A stretch of DNA of 64,000 nt from positions 1 through 64,000 of the forward strand of contig NZ_FRXO01000004.1 in assembly GCF_900148505.1 (NCBI RefSeq), given 5' to 3'. This DNA is from Pseudoxanthobacter soli DSM 19599. GTDB taxonomy: Bacteria; Pseudomonadota; Alphaproteobacteria; Rhizobiales; Segnochrobactraceae. The notes under the pieces are model-generated. The model did not search any database. It saw only the letters and a program-made list of their open reading frames with translations, and was not told the DNA's origin. How positions within the stretch are numbered: position 1 is the first letter of the stretch; each line of letters begins with the position of its first letter. Position numbers and translations under genes: made by a program. Positions 45,730 through 54,537 of this stretch are shown in pieces.

Positions 45730-47712
45730 ATGGATCACAGCAACGCCACGGATGCGCCAGCCATGCTCGACGTCATCACCATCGGCCGGTCCTCGGTCGA
45801 TCTCTATGGCCAGCAGATCGGCACGCGGCTGGAGGACGTCGGCTCCTTCTTCAAATCGCTCGGAGGCTGCCCTGCCAACATCGCAGTCGGCACGGCACGG
45901 CTGGGCCTGAAGTCCGCGCTCATCACCCGTGTCGGCGACGAGCAGATGGGCCGCTTCATCCGCGAGCAGTTGCAACGCGAAGGGGTGGACGTCACCGGCG
46001 TCCGGACCGATCGCGACCGCCTCACGGCGCTGGTGCTGCTTTCCGTCGAGAACGACAAGACCTTCCCGCTGATTTTCTACCGCGAGAACTGCGCGGACAT
46101 GGCGATCTGCGAGGATGATGTCGACGAGGCCTTCGTCGCTTCTGCCCGCGCGGTTCTCGTCACCGGAACGCATTTCTCCAAGCCCGGCACGGATGCCGCC
46201 CAGCGCAAGGCGATGCGGCTGGCGCGGGCCAACGGCGCGCGGGTCGTGTTCGATATCGACTACCGGCCGAACCTCTGGGGCCTCGCCGGCCATGATGCCG
46301 GCGAGGAGCGCTATATCGCGTCCGATCACGTCTCGGCCCATCTGCGCACGGTGCTGGCGGAGTGCGACCTGATCGTGGGGACCGAGGAAGAGGTTCTGAT
46401 CGCCTCCGGAGAGGTCGACCTGCTGGCGGCGCTGCGGACGATCCGTGCCGCTTCGGCAGCGACCATCGTGCTGAAGCGCGGCCCGATGGGCTGCATCGTC
46501 TATGACGGCGCGATCCCCGACGATCTTGAGCAGGGCATCGTGGGGAAGGGTTTTCCCATCGAGGTCTACAACGTCCTCGGCGCCGGTGACGCCTTCATGT
46601 CCGGCTTCCTGCGCGGCTGGCTGCGCGGAGAACCGCATTACGTCTCTGCCACCTGGGCCAATGCCTGCGGGGCCTTCGCCGTGTCGCGGCTGATGTGCTC
46701 GCCGGAGATCCCGACATGGGAGGAGTTGCAGTATTTCCTTTCCCACGGCAGCAAGCACCGCGCTCTGCGCCGCGACGAGATGCTCAATCACGTTCATTGG
46801 GCGACGACCCGCCGCAAGGCGATCCCGCAGGTAATGGCGTTGGCGATCGACCATCGTTCGCAGCTTGCCGCCGTAGCCGATGAACTCGGCGTTCCACACG
46901 ACCGCATCGAGACGTTCAAGAGGCTCGCGGTGAAAGCCGCCGCGCGGGTCGCCGCAGGGCGTCCGGGTTTCGGGATGCTGCTCGACGAGACCTATGGCAC
47001 GAGGGCATTGTTCGATGCCGCAAAGGCCGGCTTTTCCTGGGTCGGCCGTCCCGTGGAACTGCCGGGTTCGCGGCCGTTGCGGTTCGAGCATGGCGGGGAT
47101 ATCGGTTCGCAACTCGTCGCGTGGCCCGTGGACCACTGCATCAAGTGCCTCTGCTTCTATCATCCGGACGACCCAGATGCCTTGAAGCGCGAACAGCAGG
47201 AAACGCTGCGTGGCCTTTACGAGGCGGCGCGCACCATCGGCCGCGAACTCCTGATCGAGATCATCGCCAGCAAGCACGGGCCGCTCGGCGACGATACCAC
47301 CGCGCGCGTGCTCGGCGAACTCTATGCCCTCGGCATCAGGCCTGACTGGTGGAAGCTCGAGCCGCAGGCTTCGACTGCCGCCTGGGGCCACATAGACGCC
47401 GTGATCGGGGCCAACGATCCGTGGTGCCGCGGTGTCGTATTGCTGGGCCTGGAAGCCTCTATGGAGACCTTGCAGGCTGGCTTCGACGCTGCCCGGACGG
47501 CGAAAAGCGTCAGGGGCTTCGCGGTGGGTCGGACTATCTTCGCCTCCGCCGCCCGCGCGTGGCTGGCCGGTGAAATCAGCGACGAGGCCGCCATCGACGA
47601 CATGGCGGGCCGGTTCGCCCGCCTTGTCGATCTCTGGCACGGCGCGCTGCCGGCGGAGCGTGCCTCACGCGCGGCGGCAGAATCTGGCGGGAGCACATCA
47701 TGTCCAGTTTGA
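45730..47712 (+). CDS. iolC: 5-dehydro-2-deoxygluconokinase fused to DUF2090 aldolase domain
   Basis: 660 aa bifunctional protein. Residues about 12-335 are a PfkB kinase (GGCPANIAVGTARLGLKSALI near 53; anion-hole motif VLGAGDAFMSGFLRG near 285) that phosphorylates 5-dehydro-2-deoxygluconate. Residues about 345-645 are DUF2090, a TIM-barrel predicted to cleave the product to dihydroxyacetone phosphate and malonate semialdehyde (the IolJ step); no separate iolJ gene is in the window. Malonate-semialdehyde dehydrogenase (iolA/mmsA) is also missing. Overlaps iolB by 13 bases. Confidence 0.93.
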   Translation: MDHSNATDAPAMLDVITIGRSSVDLYGQQIGTRLEDVGSFFKSLGGCPANIAVGTARLGLKSALITRVGDEQMGRFIREQLQREGVDVTGVRTDRDRLTALVLLSVENDKTFPLIFYRENCADMAICEDDVDEAFVASARAVLVTGTHFSKPGTDAAQRKAMRLARANGARVVFDIDYRPNLWGLAGHDAGEERYIASDHVSAHLRTVLAECDLIVGTEEEVLIASGEVDLLAALRTIRAASAATIVLKRGPMGCIVYDGAIPDDLEQGIVGKGFPIEVYNVLGAGDAFMSGFLRGWLRGEPHYVSATWANACGAFAVSRLMCSPEIPTWEELQYFLSHGSKHRALRRDEMLNHVHWATTRRKAIPQVMALAIDHRSQLAAVADELGVPHDRIETFKRLAVKAAARVAAGRPGFGMLLDETYGTRALFDAAKAGFSWVGRPVELPGSRPLRFEHGGDIGSQLVAWPVDHCIKCLCFYHPDDPDALKREQQETLRGLYEAARTIGRELLIEIIASKHGPLGDDTTARVLGELYALGIRPDWWKLEPQASTAAWGHIDAVIGANDPWCRGVVLLGLEASMETLQAGFDAARTAKSVRGFAVGRTIFASAARAWLAGEISDEAAIDDMAGRFARLVDLWHGALPAERASRAAAESGGSTSCPV

Positions 47713-48500
47713 AGATCCGGCAGGGTGGGGAGCGGGGCCTCGTCCACGACGTGACGCCTGAGAATGCGGGCTGGAGCTACGTCGGCTTCGCGCTTCACAG
47801 GCTGGTGCCCGGCGAGAGCGCCACGGCCGAAACGGGCGATCGCGAGATCTGTCTCGTGCTGATTTCTGGCAAGGCACGCCTTGCGGTGGACGGCCGCGAC
47901 TTCGGCGAGATGGGCGAGCGCATGAACCCCTTCGAGGGACCGCCCCATGCGCTCTATGTGCCGCCGGGCGCCGTCTGGCGGGCGGAGGCGACGACGGACC
48001 TTGAACTTGCCGTCTGTTCGGCACCGGGAGGCGAGGGGTTCGAAGCGCGCGCGATTCCGCCCGGCACCCATCCGCGCTCCGTGCGTGGCAAGGGCAGCAA
48101 CACGCGCTATGTCACCAACATCATGCCGGAGAACGACGGCGCCGCGCACGCGCTTCTGGTGGTCGAGGTGATCACGCCGGGCGGCAATACCTCGTCCTAT
48201 CCGCCTCATAAGCACGATCGTGATGCCCTGCCCGACGAAAGCGCGCTTGAGGAAACCTATTATCACCGCCTCAACCCGCCGCAGGGCTTCGCCTTCCAGC
48301 GCGTCTATACCGACGACCGTTCGCTGGACGAGGCCGTCACGGTGGAGGACGGCGACGTGGTCCTGGTGCCCCGCGGCTATCACCCCGTGGCGACCATCCA
48401 CGGTTACGACAACTATTATCTGAACGTGATGGCCGGGCCGCACCGGATCTGGAAGTTCCACAACGCGCCCGAGCACGCGTGGCTCTTCACCGGCGTCTGA
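47700..48500 (+). CDS. iolB: 5-deoxy-glucuronate isomerase
   Basis: Converts 5-deoxy-glucuronate to 5-dehydro-2-deoxygluconate. 266 aa bicupin. Metal-site residues visible in the C-terminal cupin: YPPHKHDRDALPDESALEETYYHRL (H, H, E; about residue 175) and VLVPRGYHPVATIHGYDNYYLNVMAG (about 220). ATG 47700 lies inside the iolC 3' end with GGGAG upstream. Last gene of the rightward arm. Confidence 0.95.
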   Translation: MSSLKIRQGGERGLVHDVTPENAGWSYVGFALHRLVPGESATAETGDREICLVLISGKARLAVDGRDFGEMGERMNPFEGPPHALYVPPGAVWRAEATTDLELAVCSAPGGEGFEARAIPPGTHPRSVRGKGSNTRYVTNIMPENDGAAHALLVVEVITPGGNTSSYPPHKHDRDALPDESALEETYYHRLNPPQGFAFQRVYTDDRSLDEAVTVEDGDVVLVPRGYHPVATIHGYDNYYLNVMAGPHRIWKFHNAPEHAWLFTGV

Positions 48501-48572
48501 AAGCGGGAGGCGTCCTTGTGCAAGCGGGAGGCGTCCTGGAGAGATCCATAGATCGACCAGCCCGCGCAGCCC

Positions 48573-48618
48573 GAAACGAACAACGGCGGCCTTTCCGGGA
48601 AGGCCGCCGTTTCGTTTC
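48573..48618 (+). terminator. Strong hairpin terminator after iolB
   Basis: Inner 12-base stem AACGGCGGCCTT / AAGGCCGCCGTT with a six-base loop, plus an outer 7-base stem GAAACGA / TCGTTTC. The T-rich 3' arm (TTTCGTTT) gives an intrinsic-terminator look. Ends one base before the 116-bp repeat. Being symmetric, it could also stop transcription from the minus-strand carbonic anhydrase gene. Confidence 0.8.
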
Positions 48619-48734
48619 TAGAGCATAACCGGTTCAGATCGAACCGATCTGAACGACAAGGATATGCTCAAGGTTTTGAATCTGGAGCGATTTCTTGTCG
48701 GCCTGATGATTCCATCAGACCGGAAAGCGCTCTA
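48619..48734. repeat. 116-bp palindromic intergenic repeat, copy 2
   Basis: Aligns without gaps to 8112-8227. The first internal hairpin is unchanged; the second reads GGCCTGATG-ATTC-CATCAGACC, where one stem position changed A-T to G-C. It lies 17 bases downstream of the beta carbonic anhydrase stop, in the same orientation relative to that gene as copy 1 is to tpsB. Confidence 0.85.
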
Positions 48735-48751
48735 AGTCGCGAATTGCGGGG

Positions 48752-49477
48752 TCAGATCAGAGTCACCTTGCCCGTTGCGATGTCGTAGACACCCCCGACG
48801 ACTTTCACGCGGCCGGCGGCCACATATTGCGCGATGATCGGCTTGGCGCTCATCAGCTTGCGCACGTTGTAGCGCACGTTCTGCTCGATGGCGGCCTGCA
48901 GCGGATCGGCGGCGTGGGTCTTTTCCGCCAGATTGATCGCCGGCTTGATGGCGTTGATCAGTTCGGGCAGGTGCCCGGGCAGCTTGACGTCGTCCTTGAT
49001 GACCTTGATCGCGGCGTCGACCGCGCCGCAACCCGAATGTCCGAGCACCATCAGCAGCGGAACGCCGAGGAATTTCACCCCGTACTCCAGGCTGGCCAGC
49101 CCGTCGTCGTTGACGAAGTTGCCGGCCACGCGCACGATGAACAGCTCGCCGGGGCCTTGGTCGAACACGAGTTCCGGTGCCACCCGCGCATCGGCGCAGC
49201 TCAGGATGCCGGCGATCGGGTACTGGGCGGCCGCTCGCGCGGCCCGTCCGGCGAGATAATCCCGGTCCAGAGGAGCGTTCGCGACATAACGTCCATTGCC
49301 GTCCGTCAGCCGCTTCAGCGCCGCGTCGGGGGGAATCGCGTTGGGAGCTGCCTTGGACGGCGCGCTCTCGGCGAAAGCCGGCAGGGCGAGGCCGCCGAGG
49401 AAAGCGCCTGCCATTCCAGCCGCGCCGGCGGTCAGCAGGCGGCGGCGCGACAGGGCAAGCGGATGATCATCACACAT
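48752..49477 (-). CDS. Exported beta-class carbonic anhydrase with Tat signal
   Basis: 241 aa zinc enzyme for CO2/bicarbonate interconversion. N-terminal twin-arginine signal (SRRRLLTAGAAGMAGAFLGG, residues 10-29) ending PAFAES, so it is predicted periplasmic. Catalytic zinc ligands: Cys in SCADARVAPE (about 94) with its Asp-Arg pair, and His/Cys in GHSGCGAV (about 147). Second carbonic-anhydrase-type gene in the window besides the cytosolic gamma-class protein. Confidence 0.92.
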   Translation of the reverse strand: MCDDHPLALSRRRLLTAGAAGMAGAFLGGLALPAFAESAPSKAAPNAIPPDAALKRLTDGNGRYVANAPLDRDYLAGRAARAAAQYPIAGILSCADARVAPELVFDQGPGELFIVRVAGNFVNDDGLASLEYGVKFLGVPLLMVLGHSGCGAVDAAIKVIKDDVKLPGHLPELINAIKPAINLAEKTHAADPLQAAIEQNVRYNVRKLMSAKPIIAQYVAAGRVKVVGGVYDIATGKVTLI

Positions 49478-49657
49478 GCGGGATTCCTTCTGGACAAGAA
49501 CTGCGAGCCGGACGACACCGGCAGGACGGCTTGAGCGGGATCGGACGCGACACGGTGAACCCCCTGCATTAGATCACACTTGGGATCGAACCGGCAGCCT
49601 CTGTTTAAACGCTGATGCGGCGGCCGGGTGTCCAAACTTTGCAGGATGTGCGGCACC

Positions 49658-50563
49658 ATGAGCCCGCGACGCCTTGTGACGGAAGCGGCCCCTGCCGCGG
49701 GCCGGGCGGCACCTGTCCCAGATGCAGCATTCCTGGCCGCATGCGATCGTCTGCGGGCGAGTGCATGCTTTCGCCGGGCATTGTCCCGCTACTGCCGCCA
49801 GATGGCCGAAAAGCCGACCGTCGCCTGGCCGATCTACAAGATGTTCGACCAGCTCGACCGGTACGTCGTCTCGTTCCTGCTGATCCACAACTATTATGCC
49901 TGGCGGCTGGAAGGCGGCCGTGAGCCGACGCTGACCGCCCTGCAAGCCATCGTGCCGTCGAGCCCCAGGCACACCGCCGGCTTCGTCGCGGCGCTGAAGG
50001 CGGGTCAGTTCGTGGTCGTCGAGCAGAATCCGGCCGACGGTCGGGAGAAATGGCTGAGGCCGGCTCCGGCGATGGTGTTCGAGGTCGGCCGGTCGATCAG
50101 GGCATTCGTCGCCTGTCTCGACGAGATCGACGGCGTGCAGCCCGCCCGAAGCCTGACCCTCGCCGACGTCGACGCGCTCGGCGGGGTGCTTCAGCGGTCG
50201 GCCGCATTCGTGCTGAAGAGCGGCACGCTGATCCATGCGTTTCCGCGCGTCCTGCATTTCGCGATGCGGGATTGCGGCTATCCGTTGCTCACGGCCGTCG
50301 TTGGCGCCCATATCGCGGCCGTCGAACCGGAGGCCGAGACGGTCGATATCAGGCTCAGCCTGCGCGCGCTTGCAGAGCGCTTGCAGGTTTCGCGCGCCCA
50401 TGTCGGCAACATTCTCGATGAAGCGGAGCGTGCCGGCTGGTTCACCGTGCGCAACGGCCGGCTCGCATCCTTCAGCGAGGACCTGCTCGTGGAGTTCGAG
50501 GAATGGGCCTGCTGGGAGATGACACACTACGCGCGGATGCTGGGCCGTGACCCGTTTCACTGA
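49658..50563 (+). CDS. Unrecognised protein with C-terminal helix-turn-helix
   Basis: 301 aa from ATG 49658 (in-frame ATG 49646 and GTG 49628 are alternatives; AGGA lies 11 bases before 49658). N-terminal three quarters are helical with no family I recognise (YKMFDQLDRYVVSFLLIHNYYAW near residue 75). Residues about 230-275 look like a Crp/MarR-type winged helix (LSLRALAERLQVSRAHVGNILDEAERAGWFTVRNGRL). Probably a transcription factor; it is divergent from the beta carbonic anhydrase gene, which could be its target. Confidence 0.65.
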   Translation: MSPRRLVTEAAPAAGRAAPVPDAAFLAACDRLRASACFRRALSRYCRQMAEKPTVAWPIYKMFDQLDRYVVSFLLIHNYYAWRLEGGREPTLTALQAIVPSSPRHTAGFVAALKAGQFVVVEQNPADGREKWLRPAPAMVFEVGRSIRAFVACLDEIDGVQPARSLTLADVDALGGVLQRSAAFVLKSGTLIHAFPRVLHFAMRDCGYPLLTAVVGAHIAAVEPEAETVDIRLSLRALAERLQVSRAHVGNILDEAERAGWFTVRNGRLASFSEDLLVEFEEWACWEMTHYARMLGRDPFH

Positions 50564-50605
50564 TCCACATCTGCGCAGGCATCGCTCTCGGATGGCGATA
50601 CCCGC

Positions 50606-51115
50606 TCACGCCTTGTGAATGGGGTCGATCCAGGCGACGTTCTCCGGCTTCTCCACCGGCTCGATGTCGAGATTGACGACGACGGCTTCGCCGTCACTGC
50701 GCACCAGGACGCATTCCAGTTCTTCGTCCGGGCTGGCGTTGATTTCCTGATGCGGAACGTAGGGCGGCACGTAGATGAAGTCGCCGGGCCCGGCTTCGGC
50801 GACGAACTCCAGATGGTCGCCCCACCGCATGCGTGCACGGCCGCGCACAACGTAGATCACGCTTTCAAGCGGGCCATGGTGGTGCGCACCGGTCTTGGCG
50901 TTCGGGTGGATCGACACCGTCCCGGCCCACAATTTCTGCGCACCGGTCCGCGCATGATCGATTGCGGCGCGGCGGTCCATGCCGGGCGTGGAGGCCGTAT
51001 TCGGATCGAGCGAGTCGCGTGTCACGACGCGAACGCCGTCGTGTTTCCACCGCGGCGGCTCGCTGTCGCCGTGTCTTCCATCTTGGTGTTCGTGGTCCGG
51101 TGAATGGCCGCTCAT
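50606..51115 (-). CDS. Cupin domain-containing protein
   Basis: 169 aa single cupin. A histidine/aspartate-rich N-terminus (MSGHSPDHEHQDGRHGD) precedes the barrel: motif 1 GAHHHGPLESVIYVVRGRARM (about residue 75, metal ligands H, H, E) and motif 2 GDFIYVPPYVPHQEIN (about 110, ligand H). Small soluble protein, function unknown. Follows the GntR gene on the same strand after about 90 bases. Confidence 0.8.
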   Translation of the reverse strand: MSGHSPDHEHQDGRHGDSEPPRWKHDGVRVVTRDSLDPNTASTPGMDRRAAIDHARTGAQKLWAGTVSIHPNAKTGAHHHGPLESVIYVVRGRARMRWGDHLEFVAEAGPGDFIYVPPYVPHQEINASPDEELECVLVRSDGEAVVVNLDIEPVEKPENVAWIDPIHKA

Positions 51116-51201
51116 GTCGTGCCTCGCACTGCCGATCGGCCGCCAGCATAGCGCGGCTCTCCCGCCCGGCGAAATCGCCGGCCGCTTTTCCCGGTCGCTT
51201 G

Positions 51202-51912
51202 CTACGTGAGGGCGGCCTCCGCTCCGTCCGTCTCGCCGGGCTGGACGCGGCGGAGATAGGAAAGCGCGACCTTGGCGGCCTCTTCGATGTGATGGCGGCA
51301 GGCCTCACCGGCGCGCGCTCCGTCGCCAGCCTCGATCGCAGCTACGATGTCGCGGATCTCGGCGACGCTGCGGTCCAGGCGTCCGGGCTGCGTCATGGAC
51401 GTGAAGCGCAGCATGTTGATGCGGTTGTGCAGCGAGGTCAGCGTCTGCTTGACGAAGGCGTTGCCGCTCCCCTCCATCAGGAGGTCGTAGAACTTCGCCT
51501 TGGCCACGACCAGGGCGCGGCGTTCTCCGCTCGCGGCCGCCTGCGCAAACGTCTCGACCGCCTCGCGGAGGCGCTGCTTGAACGACGCGGTCGCGAGTTC
51601 CGCGCATCTCTGACCGGCATAGCCCTCCAGCAGCGCGCGAAGGGCATAGAGCTGCTCGGCTTCGTCGACGCTCATGGTGCTGACGACCGGCCCCCGATGG
51701 GGGACGCTGGTGATCAGGCCTTCGGCCTCGAGCTGGCGCAGCGCCTCACGGACGGACGTGCGGCTGACGCCGAGGCTCTCGCACAGTTCTCGTTCGATGA
51801 GCCTTTCGCCGGGCTTGAAGACGCCGTCGCTGATGGCCAGGCGCAGCTTCTCCTCGACCTGTCCGCGCAGGGTGGCGCTCTGCTTGGCTATCTGAAGGTT
51901 GACCCTGGCCAT
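51202..51912 (-). CDS. GntR family regulator, FCD subfamily
   Basis: 236 aa. N-terminal winged helix (residues 12-75; LRLAISDGVFKPGERLIERELCESLGVSRTSVREALRQLEAEGLI) and all-helical FCD effector domain (about 85-220; metal-binding pattern including RRALVVAKAKFYDLLMEGSGN and EACRHHIEEA). FCD regulators usually repress catabolic operons and respond to organic acids. The divergent operon beginning at 52377 has a TTGT-N3-ACAA palindrome in its promoter, fitting this family. Confidence 0.9.
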   Translation of the reverse strand: MARVNLQIAKQSATLRGQVEEKLRLAISDGVFKPGERLIERELCESLGVSRTSVREALRQLEAEGLITSVPHRGPVVSTMSVDEAEQLYALRALLEGYAGQRCAELATASFKQRLREAVETFAQAAASGERRALVVAKAKFYDLLMEGSGNAFVKQTLTSLHNRINMLRFTSMTQPGRLDRSVAEIRDIVAAIEAGDGARAGEACRHHIEEAAKVALSYLRRVQPGETDGAEAALT

Positions 51913-52376
51913 GTTCCGTATCCGACCTCTTTGCGGATCCTATATGTGACATATGCACGGTTGAGAAGCAGTGCGGCGCCTTACCTCCGCGTTCCCTCCA
52001 AGGGGTGGCCGCGCTCGCAGCTGGAAGCGCTGCCGGGAGGCGCGCATCCTGTCGGCCTCGTGGCTGCGCGGCGGATCGGGGCCGGATGGTCGGGCGCTGA
52101 GCGGCATCGCTCTAGCCGCTTATCACGATTCTGAGAAGGCACCCGTCCATCCCCCAATTTCGCCGCCGCTCGATCGGCGATCGGCCGTTCTGTAGCGGTG
52201 CTGCCCGACCCGCGATCGTCCATCTCAACCACGATGTTCGCCGGCGGAAACGCCAGACGGCAAGGCGTGAGCGACTGTCCACCACGGCCACTCTCGCGAC
52301 TAGGGAAATATAGCTATTGACGGATTGTCGTACAATCATCTAAAAGTCGCTCAACAAAGATAACGGGGAGGGCGCC
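51913..52376. other. Divergent control region between gntR and the 52.3-kb operon
   Basis: About 460 bases without a credible gene. Near gntR there is a perfect palindrome ATATGT-G-ACATAT (51942-51954). Near the operon there is a promoter with an embedded palindrome (52317-52346). The middle shows nothing recognisable. Confidence 0.55.
52317..52346 (+). promoter_or_regulatory. Promoter with embedded GntR-type operator
   Basis: TTGACG (52317-52322), 18-base spacer, TAAAAG (52341-52346). The palindrome GATTGTCGTACAATC (52323-52337) fills the spacer and matches the FCD-type core TTGT-N3-ACAA, so a bound repressor would block the polymerase. Transcription would start about 25 bases before the 52377 ATG. 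Confidence 0.6.
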
Positions 52377-53270
52377 ATGACGGCGACACGCAGCAGCATC
52401 GCCTTCATCGGTATCGGCCAGATGGGCCTGCCGATGGTGCGTAGGCTGCTGAAGGCCGGCTTCGCTGTGACAGGGTTCGACCTGTCCGAAGCAGCACGCG
52501 CCGAACTCGTGTCAGCCGGCGGAAAGGCGGCCGCAACAGCCGCCGAGGCGACGACGGGCGCCGAAGTGATCATCACGATGCTGCCCAACGGCAAGATCGT
52601 TCAGTCGGTGCTGCTCGACGATTCCCATGTGCTCGCGAACGCCGCTCCGGGAGCGGTTGTGCTGGAGATGAGCTCTTCCGCGCCGACCGAGACCCGTGCG
52701 TTGCTCGGCCGTCTTCCGCCCGGCCTGAGGCTGGTCGATGCGCCGGTCTCCGGTGGCGTGAAGCGCGCGATCGAGGGGGCGCTGACGATCATGGTGGGCG
52801 GTGACGTCGCCGATCTCGACGACGTCGAGCCGGTGCTCTCCGCGATGGCGACCCGGGTGTTCCGCTGCGGTCCGGTCGGCGCCGGTCATGCGATGAAGGC
52901 CATCAACAACTTCGTCTCCGGCGCGGGTGTCATCGCGGCCGTGGAGGCGGTCGAGCTCGGACGCAGCTTCGGCCTCGATCCGGCGGACATGATCGATGTG
53001 CTGAACGCATCCTCCGGCCGAAACAACGCGACCGAGATCAAGATGAAGCAGTTCGTGCTCTCCGGCACGTTCGCCTCCGGCTTCGCCCTCGGCCTGATGG
53101 CGAAGGACATCCGGACGGCGGCAGACCTGTCGCGGGATCTCGGTCTTGGCCAGGATTGCCTCAGGCAGACCGCGGACGTCTGGGAGGAGGCTGCCAAGGC
53201 GCTTGGCGCGAGCGTGGACCACACGCGGATCGCGGAATTTCTGGCCGTCAGGGAACGGGAACGCGTCTGA
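52377..53270 (+). CDS. NAD(P)-dependent beta-hydroxyacid dehydrogenase (3-hydroxyisobutyrate dehydrogenase family)
   Basis: 297 aa. Rossmann motif IAFIGIGQMGLPMVRRLLKAG (in part; residue 8), substrate-binding DAPVSGGVKRAIEGALTIMVGG (about 122), catalytic lysine in GHAMKAINNFVSGAG (about 172) and cofactor segment GFALGLMAKDIRTA (about 240). Family members act on 3-hydroxyisobutyrate, tartronate semialdehyde, 4-hydroxybutyrate/succinic semialdehyde and similar compounds; a succinate-semialdehyde dehydrogenase at the operon's end makes the last attractive. GGGGAGGG precedes the ATG. First gene of the operon. Confidence 0.88.
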   Translation: MTATRSSIAFIGIGQMGLPMVRRLLKAGFAVTGFDLSEAARAELVSAGGKAAATAAEATTGAEVIITMLPNGKIVQSVLLDDSHVLANAAPGAVVLEMSSSAPTETRALLGRLPPGLRLVDAPVSGGVKRAIEGALTIMVGGDVADLDDVEPVLSAMATRVFRCGPVGAGHAMKAINNFVSGAGVIAAVEAVELGRSFGLDPADMIDVLNASSGRNNATEIKMKQFVLSGTFASGFALGLMAKDIRTAADLSRDLGLGQDCLRQTADVWEEAAKALGASVDHTRIAEFLAVRERERV

Positions 53271-53339
53271 CGCGACCGTCCGCAACGACAGGCGGTGGTG
53301 CCTCTATGGCGCGCCGCGGGATACCAATCGAGGAAAGTC

Positions 53340-53756
53340 ATGCCGATGAACGACACACCGCCGAAATCGGGCCTTCTGGACGTTTCCGAGAAATTCGAAC
53401 GGGGCCTGAAGACCCGTCGCGAGGTCTTGGGCGACCGCTATGTGGATGCTGCGCTCGGCAATGCGACCGAGTTCAGCGCGCCGATGCAGAAGCTCGTGAC
53501 CGAATATTGCTGGGACGAAATCTGGAACCGGCCCGGACTGGGGCGTCGCGAGCGCTCGATCCTCAATCTCGGAATGATCTCCGTGCTCAATCGGCAGCAT
53601 GAGCTGCGCGGCCATGTCCGCGGCGCGCTCAACAATGGTCTCACCAGGGAGGAGATCCAGGAAATCTTCCTTCAGGTGGCGATTTATTGCGGTGTGCCGG
53701 CAGCGATCGACAGCTTCCGCGTCGCACAGGAAGTTCTGGACGAAGACACGAAGTGA
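53340..53756 (+). CDS. Carboxymuconolactone decarboxylase family protein
   Basis: 138 aa all-helical protein of the CMD/AhpD-like family, from ATG 53340 with AGGAAA upstream. Core: RRERSILNLGMISVLNRQHELRGHVRGALNNGLTREEIQEIFLQ (part quoted; residues about 60-105) with the H-x7-GA region. The CxxC pair of AhpD-type peroxidases is absent, so a PcaC-like lyase/isomerase role or an unknown role is more likely. Roughly 70 bases after the dehydrogenase gene. Confidence 0.85.
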   Translation: MPMNDTPPKSGLLDVSEKFERGLKTRREVLGDRYVDAALGNATEFSAPMQKLVTEYCWDEIWNRPGLGRRERSILNLGMISVLNRQHELRGHVRGALNNGLTREEIQEIFLQVAIYCGVPAAIDSFRVAQEVLDEDTK

Positions 53757-54153
53757 TGCCGGCGGAGCCGCTCGCTCGGCATGGCACGAGCGCCATGGCT
53801 TCCCAAGGTCGGGGAATCCGTGGCCGCTAAGGAATAAACCGGAAAGAGGGCGCCGATACACCTCTCCGGGATCGTGGCCCGGCGCAAGGCGACGGGGCTG
53901 GCTGCTTCAGATGCCGAATGCCTTGCATCGCCTGCGGTGCGTGCGCCGCAAGACTGGCCGGTCGGGAAGGACCGGTGTCATCACCACAGACATCGCCGGC
54001 CGCCCAGGGCGGCGTTGCACCGCATCCGCGGAAGCGCGTCGCCTGCGGGAGGACTGCGCGACCGTTCAGCATAAATCCCATCTTAAGGGATGTGCGGTCC
54101 ACGGACGGTCGGCAGGGGTCGTTTCAGGAGGTTGCGCAGCATGGGAGGCCCAT
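53757..54153. other. Intergenic stretch inside the operon, nothing recognised
   Basis: About 400 bases. Frames on both strands read through, but with arginine-rich, non-protein-like translations. No promoter or repeat is evident. It could hold a second promoter for the genes from 54154 on. Confidence 0.4.
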
Positions 54154-54534
54154 ATGCATCTCGATAAGCAGGCCTTCGCCGAGAAGGCGAAAGCCGATTT
54201 CGAATTCACCCGCGAGACCCGCTACCTGTCGGGCAAGGTGAAGCTCGAGTTCGGCGACGACACGTGGGTGCTCGACTTCGACAATGGTCGCCTCGTCTCC
54301 GTCGAGGACGGCGCCGGCACGCCCGACAGTGCCTGTCGGATCGTGGTCGGCGGGCGCGCGGACCAGTGGGAGAAGCTGCTGGCCCTCAAGCCGGTGCCCT
54401 TCTACCAGTGCATCCAGTCCGCCGCCGTCAAGCATCAGATGAAGATCTCCGACACCAACGAGACCTTTGCCTACCTGCCGGCGCTCAATCGGATGACCAC
54501 GCTCCTGCGCCAGCTTCACAACGAGGTGGCCTGA
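54154..54534 (+). CDS. Small SCP2-like domain protein
   Basis: 126 aa from ATG 54154, with GGGAGG six bases upstream; the ATG at 54141 is in another frame. Layout resembles the sterol-carrier-protein-2 fold: strand-rich half (GKVKLEFGDDTWVLDFDNGR, CRIVVGGRADQWEKLLALK) then helix-rich half with IQSAAVKHQMKIS and PALNRMTTLLRQLH, where SCP2 proteins have a gain-and-bind segment. Assignment is by pattern only. Stop is three bases before the hydrolase ATG, implying a functional pair, perhaps binding a hydrophobic substrate. Confidence 0.6.
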   Translation: MHLDKQAFAEKAKADFEFTRETRYLSGKVKLEFGDDTWVLDFDNGRLVSVEDGAGTPDSACRIVVGGRADQWEKLLALKPVPFYQCIQSAAVKHQMKISDTNETFAYLPALNRMTTLLRQLHNEVA

Positions 54535-54537
54535 GCC

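Noticed and set aside
45523-47640. 705-codon minus-strand frame opposite iolC
   Set aside because: Antisense shadow of the well-supported iolC-DUF2090 gene.
53599-54153. Open frame leading into the SCP2-like gene, considered a longer protein or pseudogene
   Set aside because: The translation upstream of 54154 is basic and low-complexity and overlaps the CMD gene in another frame. The GGGAGG site before 54154 fixes the start.
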